Position numbers and translations under genes: made by a program
Assembly: GCA_002337005.1 (NCBI GenBank)
Contig: DDFD01000060.1
Location: 1-25,809, forward strand
Reading direction: 5' to 3'
From: Flavobacteriales bacterium UBA1937
GTDB lineage: Bacteria; Bacteroidota; Bacteroidia; Flavobacteriales; Weeksellaceae
DNA: 25,809 nt
Shown: one piece after another, positions 1 to 7,201 of the stretch
Layout of the letters: each line of letters starts with the position of its first letter
Position numbering within the stretch: the first letter of the stretch is position 1
The notes under the pieces: generated by a model
The model's database searches: none
Seen by the model: only the letters and a program-made list of their open reading frames with translations
What the model was told of the DNA's origin: nothing

Positions 1-28
1 TTTTTATATTTACTAAAAATTAAAGACA

Positions 29-1408
29 ATGTCTGATACTCAAAATTACATTCAAGAAAACAAAGAGAGATTTTTAGAAGAATTAAAAGATTTACTAAGA
101 ATAGCTTCTATTTCTGCTGATCCAGCGTACAAAAATGAGGTGCTAAACTGCGCAGAAGCCGTAGCAAAACATCTAAAAAATGCTGGCGCAGATAACGTAG
201 AAATTTGTAAAACTAAAGGATACCCTGTGGTTTTTGGTGAAAAATTGATTGACAAAAAGTTACCTACTGTTTTAGTTTATGGGCATTATGATGTGCAACC
301 AGCAGATCCTTTAGAATTATGGGAAAATGGCCCTTTCGAACCAGTAGTAAAAGCTACAGAACTTCATCCAGAAGGAGCTATTTTCGCAAGAGGTTCTGCT
401 GATGATAAAGGGCAATTTTTTATGCACGTAAAAGCTTTCGAAGCGATGATGGAGACTAATTCTTTGCCTTGTAATATTAAATTTATTATCGAAGGTGAAG
501 AGGAAGTTGGTTCTGTAAGTCTGGCAGATTTTTTAGAGGAAAACAAAGAAAAATTAGCTTGTGATGTAATTTTAATTTCGGATACTCATATTTATTCTAA
601 TGAACAACCTACAGTAACTACAGGTTTGCGAGGTCTAAGCTATATGGAAGTAGAAGTAGAAGGTCCAAACAGAGATTTGCATTCTGGGCTTTATGGTGGT
701 GCCGTTCCTAATCCTATTAATGTTTTGGCAGAAATGATTGCTAAACTTCACGATGATGATGGAAAAATTACCATAGATGGATTTTATGACAATGTAGAAA
801 TAGTTTCTGCGGAAGACAGAGCAGAAATGAATAAATTAAAAGATAATCCAGAAGAATTCAAAAAATCTATTGGTTTAAGTGGAGTAGAAGGCGAAACTGG
901 TTACACTACTCTAGAAAGAACTTCAATAAGACCAACTTTAGATTGCAACGGAATTTGGGGTGGTTATATTGGTGAAGGTGCTAAAACAGTAATTCCGAGT
1001 AAAGCTTTTGCTAAAATTTCGATGAGGCTGGTTCCTTACCAAACTGATGAAGAAATCACCGAAAAATTCACGAAATATTTTGAAAAAATAGCTCCAGCTT
1101 CTGTAAAAGTGAAAGTGACTCCGCATCACGGAGGTATGCCATACGTTTTGCCAAGCAATACCAAAGAATTTTTGGCAGCTAAAAAGGCAATGGAAAAAGC
1201 ATTCGGAAAAGAAGTTTTACCATACAGAAGTGGCGGAAGTATCCCAATTACTTCTTTGTTTGAGAAAATTTTGGGGGCAAAATCTGTTTTAATGGGATTC
1301 GGACTTGATTCTGATGCTATTCATTCACCAAATGAACACTATGGTTTGTTTAATTTCTATAAAGGAATTGAGAGTATTCCTTATTTCTTTGAATATTACG
1401 TGAAATAA
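29..1408 (+). CDS. M20-family dipeptidase (metallopeptidase)
   Basis: Predicted cytosolic zinc dipeptidase of the M20 (carnosinase/PepV-like) clan, hydrolysing short peptides. The metal-site motifs are visible in order: GHYDVQPAD with His86 and Asp88, the bridging Asp near residue 125 in ARGSADDKGQ, the catalytic/metal Glu pair at about 157-158 in EGEEEVGS, and the C-terminal His432 in HSPNEHYG. The lid/dimerisation domain lies between them, with the conserved DLHSGLYGG. At 459 residues it is full length for the family. The ATG at 29 is the first in-frame start and the first residues (MSDTQNYIQENKERF) look natural. No signal peptide is seen. A hairpin terminator follows, so it ends its own transcript. 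Family is secure; exact peptide preference is not readable from sequence. Confidence 0.93.
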   Translation: MSDTQNYIQENKERFLEELKDLLRIASISADPAYKNEVLNCAEAVAKHLKNAGADNVEICKTKGYPVVFGEKLIDKKLPTVLVYGHYDVQPADPLELWENGPFEPVVKATELHPEGAIFARGSADDKGQFFMHVKAFEAMMETNSLPCNIKFIIEGEEEVGSVSLADFLEENKEKLACDVILISDTHIYSNEQPTVTTGLRGLSYMEVEVEGPNRDLHSGLYGGAVPNPINVLAEMIAKLHDDDGKITIDGFYDNVEIVSAEDRAEMNKLKDNPEEFKKSIGLSGVEGETGYTTLERTSIRPTLDCNGIWGGYIGEGAKTVIPSKAFAKISMRLVPYQTDEEITEKFTKYFEKIAPASVKVKVTPHHGGMPYVLPSNTKEFLAAKKAMEKAFGKEVLPYRSGGSIPITSLFEKILGAKSVLMGFGLDSDAIHSPNEHYGLFNFYKGIESIPYFFEYYVK

Positions 1409-1431
1409 ACATCAAAAAATATTAATTTCTC

Positions 1432-1460
1432 AAAAGCTCTAATTTTTATTAGGGTTTTTT
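1432..1460 (+). terminator. Terminator of the dipeptidase gene
   Basis: AAAAGCTCTAAT (1432-1443) pairs with ATTAGGGTTTTT from 1448, with two G-U wobbles and a TTTT loop, and runs into a long T-tract. It lies 23 bases after the stop codon. Confidence 0.7.
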
Positions 1461-1523
1461 GTTTTTTTACAACTGTCTGCAATTTGTAATCGTGAAAAAA
1501 AATATATTTTTTTATCTATTTGT

Positions 1524-1540
1524 TTGAAAATCATTTTCAA
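1524..1540. promoter_or_regulatory. Dyad TTGAAAA-TCA-TTTTCAA in the etf upstream region
   Basis: Perfect 7-bp inverted repeat with a 3-base centre. It is too far from the T-tract of the preceding terminator to belong to it. It could be a protein-binding dyad or chance in AT-rich DNA. Confidence 0.25.
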
Positions 1541-1688
1541 CTAAAAGTTTTCGGGAAAAATATTCATTAAATTATCAGACGAAAACAGTCCGAAAAACCT
1601 AATATTTGTCATATCTAGATTGAAAAATCCTTTATCTATCGAGTTTATTTGTATATTTATGCAATGAATAATAATAAATTTTTAATAT

Positions 1689-1700
1689 TATGCATGCATA
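1689..1700. promoter_or_regulatory. 12-bp palindrome TATGCATGCATA upstream of etfB
   Basis: Perfect palindrome 49 bp before the etfB start, containing two ATGC units. Position fits an operator near the etfBA promoter. Function is inferred only from symmetry and position. Confidence 0.3.
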
Positions 1701-1749
1701 GTATTTTTTTATTTATATTAGCATCCAACAGATAAAAAATCTCAATCAT

Positions 1750-2496
1750 ATGAAAATATTAGTTTGTATTAGTAGTGTACCAGATACTACTTCTAAAATT
1801 AACTTTACTGCAGATAAATCTGCTTTTGATAAAAACGGAATTCAATGGGTGATTAATCCATTAGATGAATTCGCGCTTACAAAAGCAGTAAAATTACAAG
1901 AATCTCAAGGTGCTACCGTAACCATTGTTACAGTAGGAGATGCAGGTGTAGAAGCTGTAATGAGAAAAGCATTGGCAATTGGTGCTAACGATGCTGTAAG
2001 AATTAATACAGAACCAAAAGATAGCTTAACCGTTGCAAAAGAAATCGCAAAAGTAGCACAAGAAGGTGGTTTTGATTTAATTCTTTGCGGAAAAGAATCT
2101 CTAGATTACAATGGTGGAGCTGTACCTGCAATGGTTGCTCAACTTCTTAATCAACCATTTGTAAATGCTTCTGTAGGATTAGAGGTAAATGGTACAGACG
2201 CAAGTGTAGTTAGAGAAATAGAAGGAGGAAAAGAGACCGTTTCTGTGAAACTTCCGGCAGTAGTTGCAGGGCAAAAAGGTTTAGTAGAAGAAAAAGACCT
2301 TATTATTCCTAATATGAGAGGAATTATGACGGCTAGAACAAAACCTCTAACAGTGAAAGAACCATCAGAAACAGACGTAAAAGTAAAAGCAGTTTCTTTT
2401 GATAGTGTACCAGCTAGAGCTCAAGTAAAATTAGTTTCTGCTGATAATCTAGATGAATTGGTAAGATTACTTCACGAAGAAGCAAAAGTTATTTAA
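1750..2496 (+). CDS. etfB: Electron transfer flavoprotein beta subunit
   Basis: Beta (small) subunit of the heterodimeric electron transfer flavoprotein, which takes electrons from acyl-CoA dehydrogenases and passes them toward the quinone pool via ETF dehydrogenase. It matches the family over its whole length (248 residues): N-terminal MKILVCISSVPDT, the adenine-nucleotide-binding fold with LILCGKESLDYNGGAVPAM, and the beta-subunit signature region around residues 186-200 with IIPNMRGIMTARTKPL. It is followed 71 bp later by etfA on the same strand, the normal etfBA pairing. The window also encodes an acyl-CoA dehydrogenase (24485-25666) that could be a donor. Cytoplasmic; no signal peptide. 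Confidence 0.96.
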   Translation: MKILVCISSVPDTTSKINFTADKSAFDKNGIQWVINPLDEFALTKAVKLQESQGATVTIVTVGDAGVEAVMRKALAIGANDAVRINTEPKDSLTVAKEIAKVAQEGGFDLILCGKESLDYNGGAVPAMVAQLLNQPFVNASVGLEVNGTDASVVREIEGGKETVSVKLPAVVAGQKGLVEEKDLIIPNMRGIMTARTKPLTVKEPSETDVKVKAVSFDSVPARAQVKLVSADNLDELVRLLHEEAKVI

Positions 2497-2511
2497 CAAA
2501 TTATTAATCTA

Positions 2512-2560
2512 TTTGAAATTTGAAATTCAAAAAATCTCAAATCTCAAATCTCAAATCTTT
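2512..2560. repeat. Heptamer repeats between etfB and etfA
   Basis: Two tandem TTTGAAA units (2512-2518, 2519-2525) are followed by three tandem TCTCAAA units (2535-2541, 2542-2548, 2549-2555) and TCTTTTT. The two arrays are near reverse complements (one mismatch per heptamer), so the spacer RNA could fold back on itself between the two cistrons. A related TTTCAAA array lies at 3681-3701. Confidence 0.75.
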
Positions 2561-2567
2561 TTAAATT

Positions 2568-3515
2568 ATGTCAATTTTTGTATATACAGAAAATATTAAC
2601 GGTAGTTATAAGAAAGCAGCTTTCGAAGCGGTTTCTTACGCCAAAGCTGTTGCAGATCAATCTGGTACAGATGTAGTAGCAGTAAGCATCAATCCTACAG
2701 ATAGCGCAGATAATTTATATAAATATGGTGCTTCTAAAGTAATTACACTAAAAAGTGATGCGCTTAAAAACTTTAATGCTAAAGCTTATGCAGAAGCATT
2801 ATCTACTGTGGTAGATGGTGTGGTAGTTTTACCTCATTCTACAGAAGCAAGTTCTATCGCACCAATGCTTGCCGTAACTAAAAACGCTGCCTTAATCACC
2901 AATGCAGTTGCAGTTCCGGAAAGTGTTTCTCCGTTTCAAGTAAAGAGAAAAGCTTTCTCAGGTAAAGCATTTATGATAGCTGAAGCATCTGGAAACCAAG
3001 TAATTGTTACTGTTTCTCAAAATTCTTTCGGAGTTAAAGAAAATCCAGTTTCAGGAACCGAAGAAACGAAAGATGTTTCTGTTTCTGCTGACGGAATTAC
3101 AGTGGTAAGCCAGGAAAAAGCTTCAGGAAAATTAGATTTAAAAGAAGCTGAAATTGTAGTTTCTGCTGGTAGAGGAATAAAAGGGCCAGAAAACTGGGGA
3201 ATGGTAGAAGATTTGGCCAATACTTTAGGTGCAGCTACCGCTTGTTCTAAACCAGTTTCTGACATCGGTTGGAGGCCTCATAGTGAACACGTAGGGCAGA
3301 CAGGTAAAGCTATTGCTCCTAATTTGTATATTGCCATCGGTATTTCTGGTGCTATTCAGCATTTAGCAGGTGTTAATTCTTCTAAAACCATTGTGGTAAT
3401 TAATAATGACGCAGAAGCGCCTTTCTTTAAATCTGCTGATTATGGAGTAGTAGGAGATGCATTTCAAATAATTCCTGCATTAACCGAAAAAATAAAAGCA
3501 TTAAAAGGACACTAA
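2568..3515 (+). CDS. etfA: Electron transfer flavoprotein alpha subunit
   Basis: Alpha (large) subunit of electron transfer flavoprotein, carrying the FAD. The C-terminal FAD domain is clear: VVSAGRGIKGPENWGMVE, then SKPVSDIGWRPHSEHVGQTG, then the YIAIGISGAIQHLAG loop and the VVINNDAEAPFFKSADYGVVGD motif that binds the cofactor. The N-terminal half (about residues 1-190) is the less conserved alpha domain. At 315 residues it has the usual length. It is the second gene of etfBA; the spacer holds heptamer repeats rather than a terminator, so co-transcription is likely. A strong terminator follows the stop. Confidence 0.96.
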   Translation: MSIFVYTENINGSYKKAAFEAVSYAKAVADQSGTDVVAVSINPTDSADNLYKYGASKVITLKSDALKNFNAKAYAEALSTVVDGVVVLPHSTEASSIAPMLAVTKNAALITNAVAVPESVSPFQVKRKAFSGKAFMIAEASGNQVIVTVSQNSFGVKENPVSGTEETKDVSVSADGITVVSQEKASGKLDLKEAEIVVSAGRGIKGPENWGMVEDLANTLGAATACSKPVSDIGWRPHSEHVGQTGKAIAPNLYIAIGISGAIQHLAGVNSSKTIVVINNDAEAPFFKSADYGVVGDAFQIIPALTEKIKALKGH

Positions 3516-3535
3516 AATTTGTTTTTAAATAAATT

Positions 3536-3567
3536 AAAAAATCTGAGAAGTTTTCTCAGATTTTTTT
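3536..3567 (+). terminator. Terminator of the etfBA operon
   Basis: Perfect stem ATCTGAGAA / TTCTCAGAT (3541-3549 and 3553-3561), extended by flanking A and T runs, with a 3-base loop and a T7 tail. It begins about 20 bases after the etfA stop. Confidence 0.9.
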
Positions 3568-3680
3568 GTGCGATTTATCATCATTAAAAAATCATTGGGC
3601 ATTAAAAATTATATTTGAGTAAGTAATATCATTTAATAAGAACTTTTTGTGAAATAAATCATCAATTTTAATTAAGAAAA

Positions 3681-3701
3681 TTTCAAATTTCAAATTTCAA
3701 A
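3681..3701. repeat. Three tandem TTTCAAA heptamers
   Basis: TTTCAAA occurs three times without spacers at 3681-3687, 3688-3694 and 3695-3701. It lies directly upstream of the -7 box of the DUF151 gene, where the -33 region would be, and resembles the heptamer array between etfB and etfA. Confidence 0.75.
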
Positions 3702-3715
3702 TATTAAATTTGAAT

Positions 3716-3723
3716 TATATTTG
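3716..3723 (+). promoter_or_regulatory. -7 box TATATTTG of the DUF151 gene
   Basis: Matches the Bacteroidota -7 consensus TAnnTTTG. Only five bases separate it from the ATG at 3729, so the transcript would have a very short leader or none. No exact TTTG is seen at the -33 spacing; the region is made of TTTCAAA heptamers. Confidence 0.6.
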
Positions 3724-3728
3724 TAGTC

Positions 3729-4331
3729 ATGGATTATAAAAAATTAATCATTCGCGGGATTTCTTACAGTCAGACTCAATCAGGAGCTTATGCACTGTTA
3801 TTAGAACATGAAGAAACATCAGTAAAATTGCCTGTAGTTATAGGTAATTTCGAGGCACAATCTATTTCTCTTGGTTTAGAAAAAGATTTGAAACCTCCAA
3901 GACCACTCACTCATGACCTATTTTCAAAATTTGTAAATTCTACTCATTATACATTAGATTCTGTTATTATTTACCAAATAATAGATGGCGTTTTCTTTTC
4001 TAATCTTAATTTTAAAAATAAAGATAACGGAGAAGAACTCATTTTAGATGCCCGAACTTCAGATGCTGTGGCAATGGCAGTAAGGTTTGACGCTCCTATT
4101 TATACCACAGAACAGGTTTTAAATGAGGCGGGAATATTGCTGGAAATTGATCAAAATAGTGAAACTTCATCATCAGAAATTCCTGCTGATAATTCTGACG
4201 TTTCTGATTTTAGAAAACTATCTATGGAAGAGCTCAATTCTTTGTTGGAAGATGCTGTAAAAGAAGAAGATTATGATCTAGCAATGGCAATTCAAGAAGA
4301 ACTTAAAAGAAGAAATAAAAAAATAGATTAG
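3729..4331 (+). CDS. DUF151 bifunctional-nuclease-domain protein with UVR tail
   Basis: Residues 1 to about 140 form the DUF151 (bifunctional nuclease, BFN) domain: KLPVVIGNFEAQSISLGLEK, then RPLTHDLFSKFV, and the DARTSDAVAMAVRFDAPIY signature. After an acidic Ser-rich linker (about 143-158), residues 160-197 form a UVR motif (MEELNSLLEDAVKEEDYDLA...), the helical hairpin by which UvrB and UvrC contact each other. The fusion is a known arrangement in Bacteroidota. Family members are described as nucleases or regulatory proteins, but the substrate here is unknown. The ATG sits five bases after a -7 box. Cytoplasmic, monocistronic in appearance. Confidence 0.9.
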   Translation: MDYKKLIIRGISYSQTQSGAYALLLEHEETSVKLPVVIGNFEAQSISLGLEKDLKPPRPLTHDLFSKFVNSTHYTLDSVIIYQIIDGVFFSNLNFKNKDNGEELILDARTSDAVAMAVRFDAPIYTTEQVLNEAGILLEIDQNSETSSSEIPADNSDVSDFRKLSMEELNSLLEDAVKEEDYDLAMAIQEELKRRNKKID

Positions 4332-4394
4332 AGAATCTTTCAAAAAAATTAAATAATATAACTACAACTTGTAAAAAGCTTTTGGCTGATTACA

Positions 4395-4412
4395 TTTTGC
4401 TAAAAAGCAAAA
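4395..4412 (+). promoter_or_regulatory. Hairpin immediately before the permease start
   Basis: TTTTGC (4395-4400), loop TAAAAA, GCAAAA (4407-4412), four bases before the ATG at 4417. It could modulate ribosome access. Weak stem, AT-rich; function is conjecture. Confidence 0.25.
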
Positions 4413-4416
4413 ATTT

Positions 4417-5790
4417 ATGAATATTAAATTAAGATTGACTGCGCTAAGTTTTTTCCAATTTTTTGTTTGGGGAGCTTGGCTTATTACCATTGCCAATTAT
4501 TGGTTCGGGACTAAACATTGGGATGGAACTAAGTTTGGGGCTGTATTTAGTACTATGGGTATTGCTTCAGTTTTTATGCCTACCATAACAGGTATTATAG
4601 CAGATAGATGGATTAATGCAGAAAAAATCTACGGAATTTTACATATTTTGTATGCCGGAGTTCTATTTTATTTACCACAGGTAACCTCACCAGAAAATTT
4701 CTTTGTGGTAATGCTGTTAGCTATGATTTTTTATATGCCAACTATTGCATTGGCCAATTCTATTTCATATACATTATTGAAAGACCATCATTATGATGTA
4801 GTAAAAGATTTCCCGCCAATTAGAGTTTGGGGAACTATTGGTTTCATTGTTGCGATGTGGATTACCAATTTAACAGGAAATAAGGCAACCGAATACCAAT
4901 TTTATATTGCAGGAATTGCTGCTATAATCTTAGGATTATATTCATTTGCTTTACCAGCTTGTAAACCACAAAAATTAATTTCTAAAGATTCTTCATTAGT
5001 AGAAATTTTAGGATTAAATGCTTTTAAACTTTTCGGAAATTATAAAATGGCATTATTTTTTATATTTTCTATGTTTTTAGGTGGAGCTTTACAACTTACT
5101 AATGCTTATGGAGATGTTTTTTTAAGTGAATTTGAGAATTTCCCTAAATATGCAGACTCTTTTGTTGTGAAATATTCTACCATCATTATGTCTATTTCAC
5201 AAGTTTCTGAAACCTTATTTATATTGGCTATTCCTTTCTTTCTCAAAAAATATGGTATCAAAAACGTAATGTTGATGAGTATGTTTGCTTGGGTTCTTAG
5301 ATTTGGATTGTTTGGTTTTGGTAATCCTACAACTGGACTTTGGATGATTATTCTTTCTTGTATTATTTACGGAATGGCATTTGATTTTTTCAACATTTCT
5401 GGCTCTTTGTTTGTAGAAACCAATACAAACTCAAAAATTAGATCTTCTGCTCAAGGTTTATTTATGATGATGACCAATGGTTTTGGTGCTATTATTGGCA
5501 GTGTAACGGCTGGTTGGGCAATAGATAAATTCTTTACTCTAAAGTTTACTACTACAGATAGTTTGGCGAAATTTCTTGATACAACCACCACTAATTCTAA
5601 ATTTCTAGAATTTATTTCTAAACAAAAAATTGATATTGTAAATGGAACTTTCTCTAAAGAAATAGCTATGAAAGATTGGTCTAATATCTGGTTAGCTTTT
5701 GCGGCATATGCCCTAGTAATTGCAGTTTTTTTTGCTCTTATGTTCAAACACAAGCACAATCCAAAAGAATTAGGCGAAGTAAGCCATTAA
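4417..5790 (+). CDS. Nucleoside:H+ symporter-like MFS permease
   Basis: Integral membrane transporter of the major facilitator superfamily, closest in look to the nucleoside:H+ symporter (NupG/XapB) family. The N-terminus (RLTALSFFQFFVWGAWLIT) is typical, and about 12 hydrophobic segments are visible along 457 residues, with the loop GIIADRWINAEKI after TM2 and a short cytoplasmic tail ending in HKHNPKELGEVSH. The length is normal for the family, slightly long owing to a loop at about residues 375-415 between late helices. Substrate (purine or pyrimidine nucleosides) is inferred from family only. A 6-bp hairpin abuts the start codon, and a terminator follows the gene. Confidence 0.85.
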   Translation: MNIKLRLTALSFFQFFVWGAWLITIANYWFGTKHWDGTKFGAVFSTMGIASVFMPTITGIIADRWINAEKIYGILHILYAGVLFYLPQVTSPENFFVVMLLAMIFYMPTIALANSISYTLLKDHHYDVVKDFPPIRVWGTIGFIVAMWITNLTGNKATEYQFYIAGIAAIILGLYSFALPACKPQKLISKDSSLVEILGLNAFKLFGNYKMALFFIFSMFLGGALQLTNAYGDVFLSEFENFPKYADSFVVKYSTIIMSISQVSETLFILAIPFFLKKYGIKNVMLMSMFAWVLRFGLFGFGNPTTGLWMIILSCIIYGMAFDFFNISGSLFVETNTNSKIRSSAQGLFMMMTNGFGAIIGSVTAGWAIDKFFTLKFTTTDSLAKFLDTTTTNSKFLEFISKQKIDIVNGTFSKEIAMKDWSNIWLAFAAYALVIAVFFALMFKHKHNPKELGEVSH

Positions 5791-5806
5791 TTTCTTAAAA
5801 TCATAT

Positions 5807-5838
5807 AAAAGCACACTTTTTTCGAGTGTGTTTTTTTT
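5807..5838 (+). terminator. Terminator of the permease gene
   Basis: CACACT (5812-5817) pairs with AGTGTG (5825-5830), extended by AAAA/TTTT pairing, followed by a T8 tract; it begins 17 bases after the stop codon. Confidence 0.8.
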
Positions 5839-5879
5839 GTATTTTGGCAGAACAATAAACAATAATTCAAACATGCTGT

Positions 5880-5893
5880 TAACCGTTTGGTTA
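5880..5893. promoter_or_regulatory. Dyad TAACC-GTTT-GGTTA before the thiolase gene
   Basis: Perfect 5-bp inverted repeat with a 4-base centre, 23 bases before the thiolase start. It could be a repressor site or small leader hairpin. No TAnnTTTG box was found here; the nearest is TATTTTGG at about 5840. Confidence 0.3.
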
Positions 5894-5915
5894 TAAGTAA
5901 ATAAAGTATTACCCT

Positions 5916-7094
5916 ATGAAAGAAGTATTCATTGTTTCAGCAGTTAGAACACCAATGGGAAGTTTTTTGGGAAGCCTTTCCTCTGTTCCTGCACCTAAAT
6001 TAGGAGCAACTGCTATCAAAGGAGCGTTAGAAAAAATTAACCTGGATCCTAAATTAGTTCAAGAAGTTTACATGGGAAATGTTTTGCAAGCTGGCGAAGG
6101 ACAAGCACCAGCTCGTCAAGCAGCACTTTTTGCAGGGCTTTCTAATGAAACACCATCTACTACCATTAACAAGGTTTGTGCTTCTGGTATGAAAGCTGTA
6201 ATGATGGCTGCACAATCTATAAAATCTGGCGATCAAGAAATTATTGTAGCTGGAGGAATGGAAAACATGAGCCAAGTTCCACATTATTACAATGCCAGAA
6301 CTGCCACAAAATTAGGCGATATAAAAATGCAAGACGGAATGCTGGTAGATGGACTTACAGATGTTTATAATAAAGTTCACATGGGCGTTTGTGCAGAAAA
6401 ATGTGCAGCAGAATATCAATTTTCAAGAGAAGATCAAGACAATTTTGCCATTCAATCTTATAAAAGAAGTGCAGAAGCTTGGGAAGCTGGAAAATTCAAA
6501 GAAGAAATAGTTCCGGTAGAAATTCCTCAAAGAAAAGGTGAGTCTATTATTTTCGCTGAAGACGAAGAATACAAATCTGTAAACTTTGACAGAATCAGAA
6601 CACTACCTACCGTTTTTCAAAAAGAAAATGGTACAGTTACTGCTGCTAATGCTTCTACTCTTAATGACGGAGCTTCTGCTTTAGTTCTAATGTCAAAAGA
6701 AAAAATGGAAGAATTAGGTTTGAAACCTTTAGCAAAAATAGTTTCTTATGCAGATGCAGCACACGAACCAGAATGGTTTACTACAGCACCTGCAAAAGCT
6801 TTACCAATCGCTCTTAAAAAAGCCAATCTTGATATTTCCGACATCGATTTTTTTGAATTTAATGAAGCTTTTTCTGTGGTAGGTTTAGTTAATAATAAAA
6901 TTCTAGGTTTAGACGATTCTAAAGCTAATGTAAATGGTGGCGCAGTTTCTCTGGGACATCCTTTAGGAAGTTCTGGCGCTAGAATTATTGTAACATTAAT
7001 TAATGTTCTTAAACAAAATAATGCAAAATATGGAGCAGCTGCAATCTGTAATGGTGGTGGCGGTGCAAGTGCAATTGTGATTGAAAACTACTAA
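5916..7094 (+). CDS. Acetyl-CoA C-acetyltransferase (thiolase)
   Basis: Thiolase that condenses two acetyl-CoA to acetoacetyl-CoA, or splits it in degradation. All three active-site elements are present: nucleophilic Cys88 in NKVCASGMKA, His348 in GHPLGSSGARI, and Cys378 in CNGGGGASA. The N-terminal VSAVRTPMGSFLGSLSSVPAP and the FNEAFSVV motif are standard. At 392 residues it is full length for the cytosolic biosynthetic/degradative type II group (AtoB/PhaA-like). It stands alone between two terminators. The link with EtfAB and the acyl-CoA dehydrogenase in this window is metabolic, not an operon. Long-chain specificity is less likely given length and close similarity to acetyl-CoA types. Confidence 0.93.
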   Translation: MKEVFIVSAVRTPMGSFLGSLSSVPAPKLGATAIKGALEKINLDPKLVQEVYMGNVLQAGEGQAPARQAALFAGLSNETPSTTINKVCASGMKAVMMAAQSIKSGDQEIIVAGGMENMSQVPHYYNARTATKLGDIKMQDGMLVDGLTDVYNKVHMGVCAEKCAAEYQFSREDQDNFAIQSYKRSAEAWEAGKFKEEIVPVEIPQRKGESIIFAEDEEYKSVNFDRIRTLPTVFQKENGTVTAANASTLNDGASALVLMSKEKMEELGLKPLAKIVSYADAAHEPEWFTTAPAKALPIALKKANLDISDIDFFEFNEAFSVVGLVNNKILGLDDSKANVNGGAVSLGHPLGSSGARIIVTLINVLKQNNAKYGAAAICNGGGGASAIVIENY

Positions 7095-7117
7095 TAAATA
7101 TTAAATTTTATAAAATT

Positions 7118-7163
7118 AACCATTAAGATTTTTTAATTTTTTATTATTATCTTAATGGTTTTC
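7118..7163 (+). terminator. Terminator of the thiolase gene
   Basis: AACCATTAAGAT (7118-7129) pairs perfectly with ATCTTAATGGTT (7149-7160) around a 19-base AT-only loop, followed by a short T-run. The next gene's -7 box starts only five bases after the stem. Confidence 0.7.
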
Positions 7164-7164
7164 T

Positions 7165-7172
7165 TATTTTTG
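7165..7172 (+). promoter_or_regulatory. -7 box TATTTTTG of the UMF1 transporter gene
   Basis: Exact TAnnTTTG match, 29 bases before the ATG at 7202. The -33 region would fall inside the preceding terminator hairpin, where no TTTG is seen. Confidence 0.6.
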
Positions 7173-7201
7173 TCTCTTAAATTTTAGTTTAAGAAAAACG
7201 A

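Larger units (their letters stand above)
1409..1749. other. 341-bp gene-free gap upstream of etfBA
   Basis: No credible coding sequence on either strand. It holds the terminator of the dipeptidase gene (1432-1460), a 17-bp dyad TTGAAAA-TCA-TTTTCAA (1524-1540), a direct repeat TTTATCTAT at 1511-1519 and 1631-1639, and the 12-bp palindrome TATGCATGCATA (1689-1700). The etfBA promoter should be here, but I could not find a clean TAnnTTTG box; TATATTTA at 1652-1659 is the nearest match. Confidence 0.6.

Noticed and set aside
2535..2555. CRISPR-like array
   Set aside because: The units are 7-bp direct tandem repeats without spacers, so they are simple heptamers.
5451..5759. 102-codon antisense frame inside the permease gene
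   Set aside because: It lies wholly opposite conserved transmembrane coding sequence and shows no family features.
7118..7163. Hairpin as an operator of the UMF1 transporter gene
   Set aside because: The stem fits a terminator of the thiolase gene better, though it overlaps the next gene's upstream promoter region.
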